Below, one piece after another: positions 14,390 through 14,522 of a stretch of 14,522 nucleotides of DNA (position 1 is the stretch's first letter; the number at the start of each line of letters is the position of its first letter). A program made the position numbers and the translations under genes. The stretch is taken from contig CALHQN010000105.1 in assembly GCA_938036585.1 (NCBI GenBank), forward strand, positions 1 through 14,522, read 5' to 3'. The notes under the pieces are model-generated. The model saw only the letters and a program-made list of their open reading frames with translations, was not told where the DNA came from and ran no database searches. This DNA is from an uncultured Campylobacter sp. Its GTDB lineage: Bacteria; Campylobacterota; Campylobacteria; Campylobacterales; Campylobacteraceae.

Positions 14390-14522
14390 TCAGATATCTT
14401 TAAACTCCGCCGCGACCGACTTTTCCAGATTTTTCGCCTTGCCTAGGATCGTTATCGCCTTTTGCCTGCATCTGTTCACGCATCTGTAGCAAAGCGTGCA
14501 ACGCTCGCCAAATCTCGCCTTG
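14390..14522 (-). CDS. 4Fe-4S ferredoxin-domain protein, C-terminal end (partial)
   Basis: The last 43 codons of a minus-strand gene that runs off the right edge; stop TGA at 14390-14392. The translation contains FGERCTLCYRCVNRCRQKAI followed by TILGK, giving CxxCxxCxxxC, the ligand spacing of a 4Fe-4S cluster, with AI following as in ferredoxins. The proline usually found after the fourth cysteine is replaced by arginine. The RCTLCYRCVN wording resembles the ferredoxin part of flavodoxin-ferredoxin (EFR1-like) proteins, which is only a suggestion. A second frame is also open here (ALHALLQMREQMQAKG), but the cysteine pattern favours this one. It converges with the small gene at 13913-14278, with 111 nt between the stops. 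Confidence 0.65.
   Translation of the reverse strand, partial: KARFGERCTLCYRCVNRCRQKAITILGKAKNLEKSVAAEFKDI

Noticed and set aside
1..14522. CRISPR array, insertion sequence, riboswitch or phage genes
   Set aside because: No regularly spaced identical repeats, transposase or integrase motifs, or extended leader structures were seen on either strand.

Overview
The window reads as chromosomal DNA of a Campylobacter (Epsilonproteobacteria/Campylobacterota), probably one of the less AT-rich, oral-type species. The basis is the wording of the S5, L15 and SecY proteins, the ybaB / ispA / tkt neighbourhood, AAGGA-type ribosome binding sites, and non-coding DNA full of AAATTT words. The species assignment is inference from recall. 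No phage, transposon, CRISPR array or large accessory system is visible. The interesting material is small: a decayed gene, a repeat-bearing envelope enzyme, a RidA/PLP-enzyme pair and several dyads.

Layout. 1-2996 (+) is the end of the spc ribosomal-protein operon: end of rplR, rpsE, rplO, secY, map, tightly packed with overlaps of 0-1 nt at secY and map. No infA or rpmJ follows; about 500 nt of AT-rich non-coding DNA comes next. 3492-5531 (+) is an inner-membrane phosphoethanolamine transferase with five membrane helices and an unusual 51-bp tandem repeat in the linker to its periplasmic catalytic domain. 5708-7188 (+) is a two-gene operon: a RidA-family protein and a threonine-synthase-like PLP enzyme with an N-terminal four-cysteine motif.

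7189-9700 is gene-poor. It holds, all on the minus strand, a GrpB/UPF0157 gene, a tRNA-Ser(CGA) with encoded CCA just upstream of it, an unexplained 38-codon coding-like tail, a cluster of AAATTT palindromes, and a decayed HEAT-like gene (start codon lost, one nonsense codon, two frame changes).

9772-13709 (minus) holds ybaB/ebfC, then ispA, tkt and a stand-alone GyrI-like effector-binding protein. The last three look like one transcription unit: tkt starts 3 nt after ispA and the GyrI-like gene 15 nt after tkt. 13913-14278 (+) is a small DUF4259-like protein. The right edge cuts off a minus-strand gene whose last 43 codons carry a CxxCxxCxxxC iron-sulphur motif.

How the genes relate: rpsE/rplO build the ribosome, SecY exports nascent proteins and Map trims their N-terminal methionine. 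IspA makes the C15 isoprenoid precursor and Tkt joins the pentose phosphate pathway to glycolysis. The phosphoethanolamine transferase decorates envelope glycolipid or protein. RidA probably clears reactive enamine/imine by-products, plausibly from the adjacent PLP enzyme. Start codons were moved from the longest open frame where a Shine-Dalgarno sequence points to a better site (rpsE, the phosphoethanolamine transferase, ispA, ybaB).
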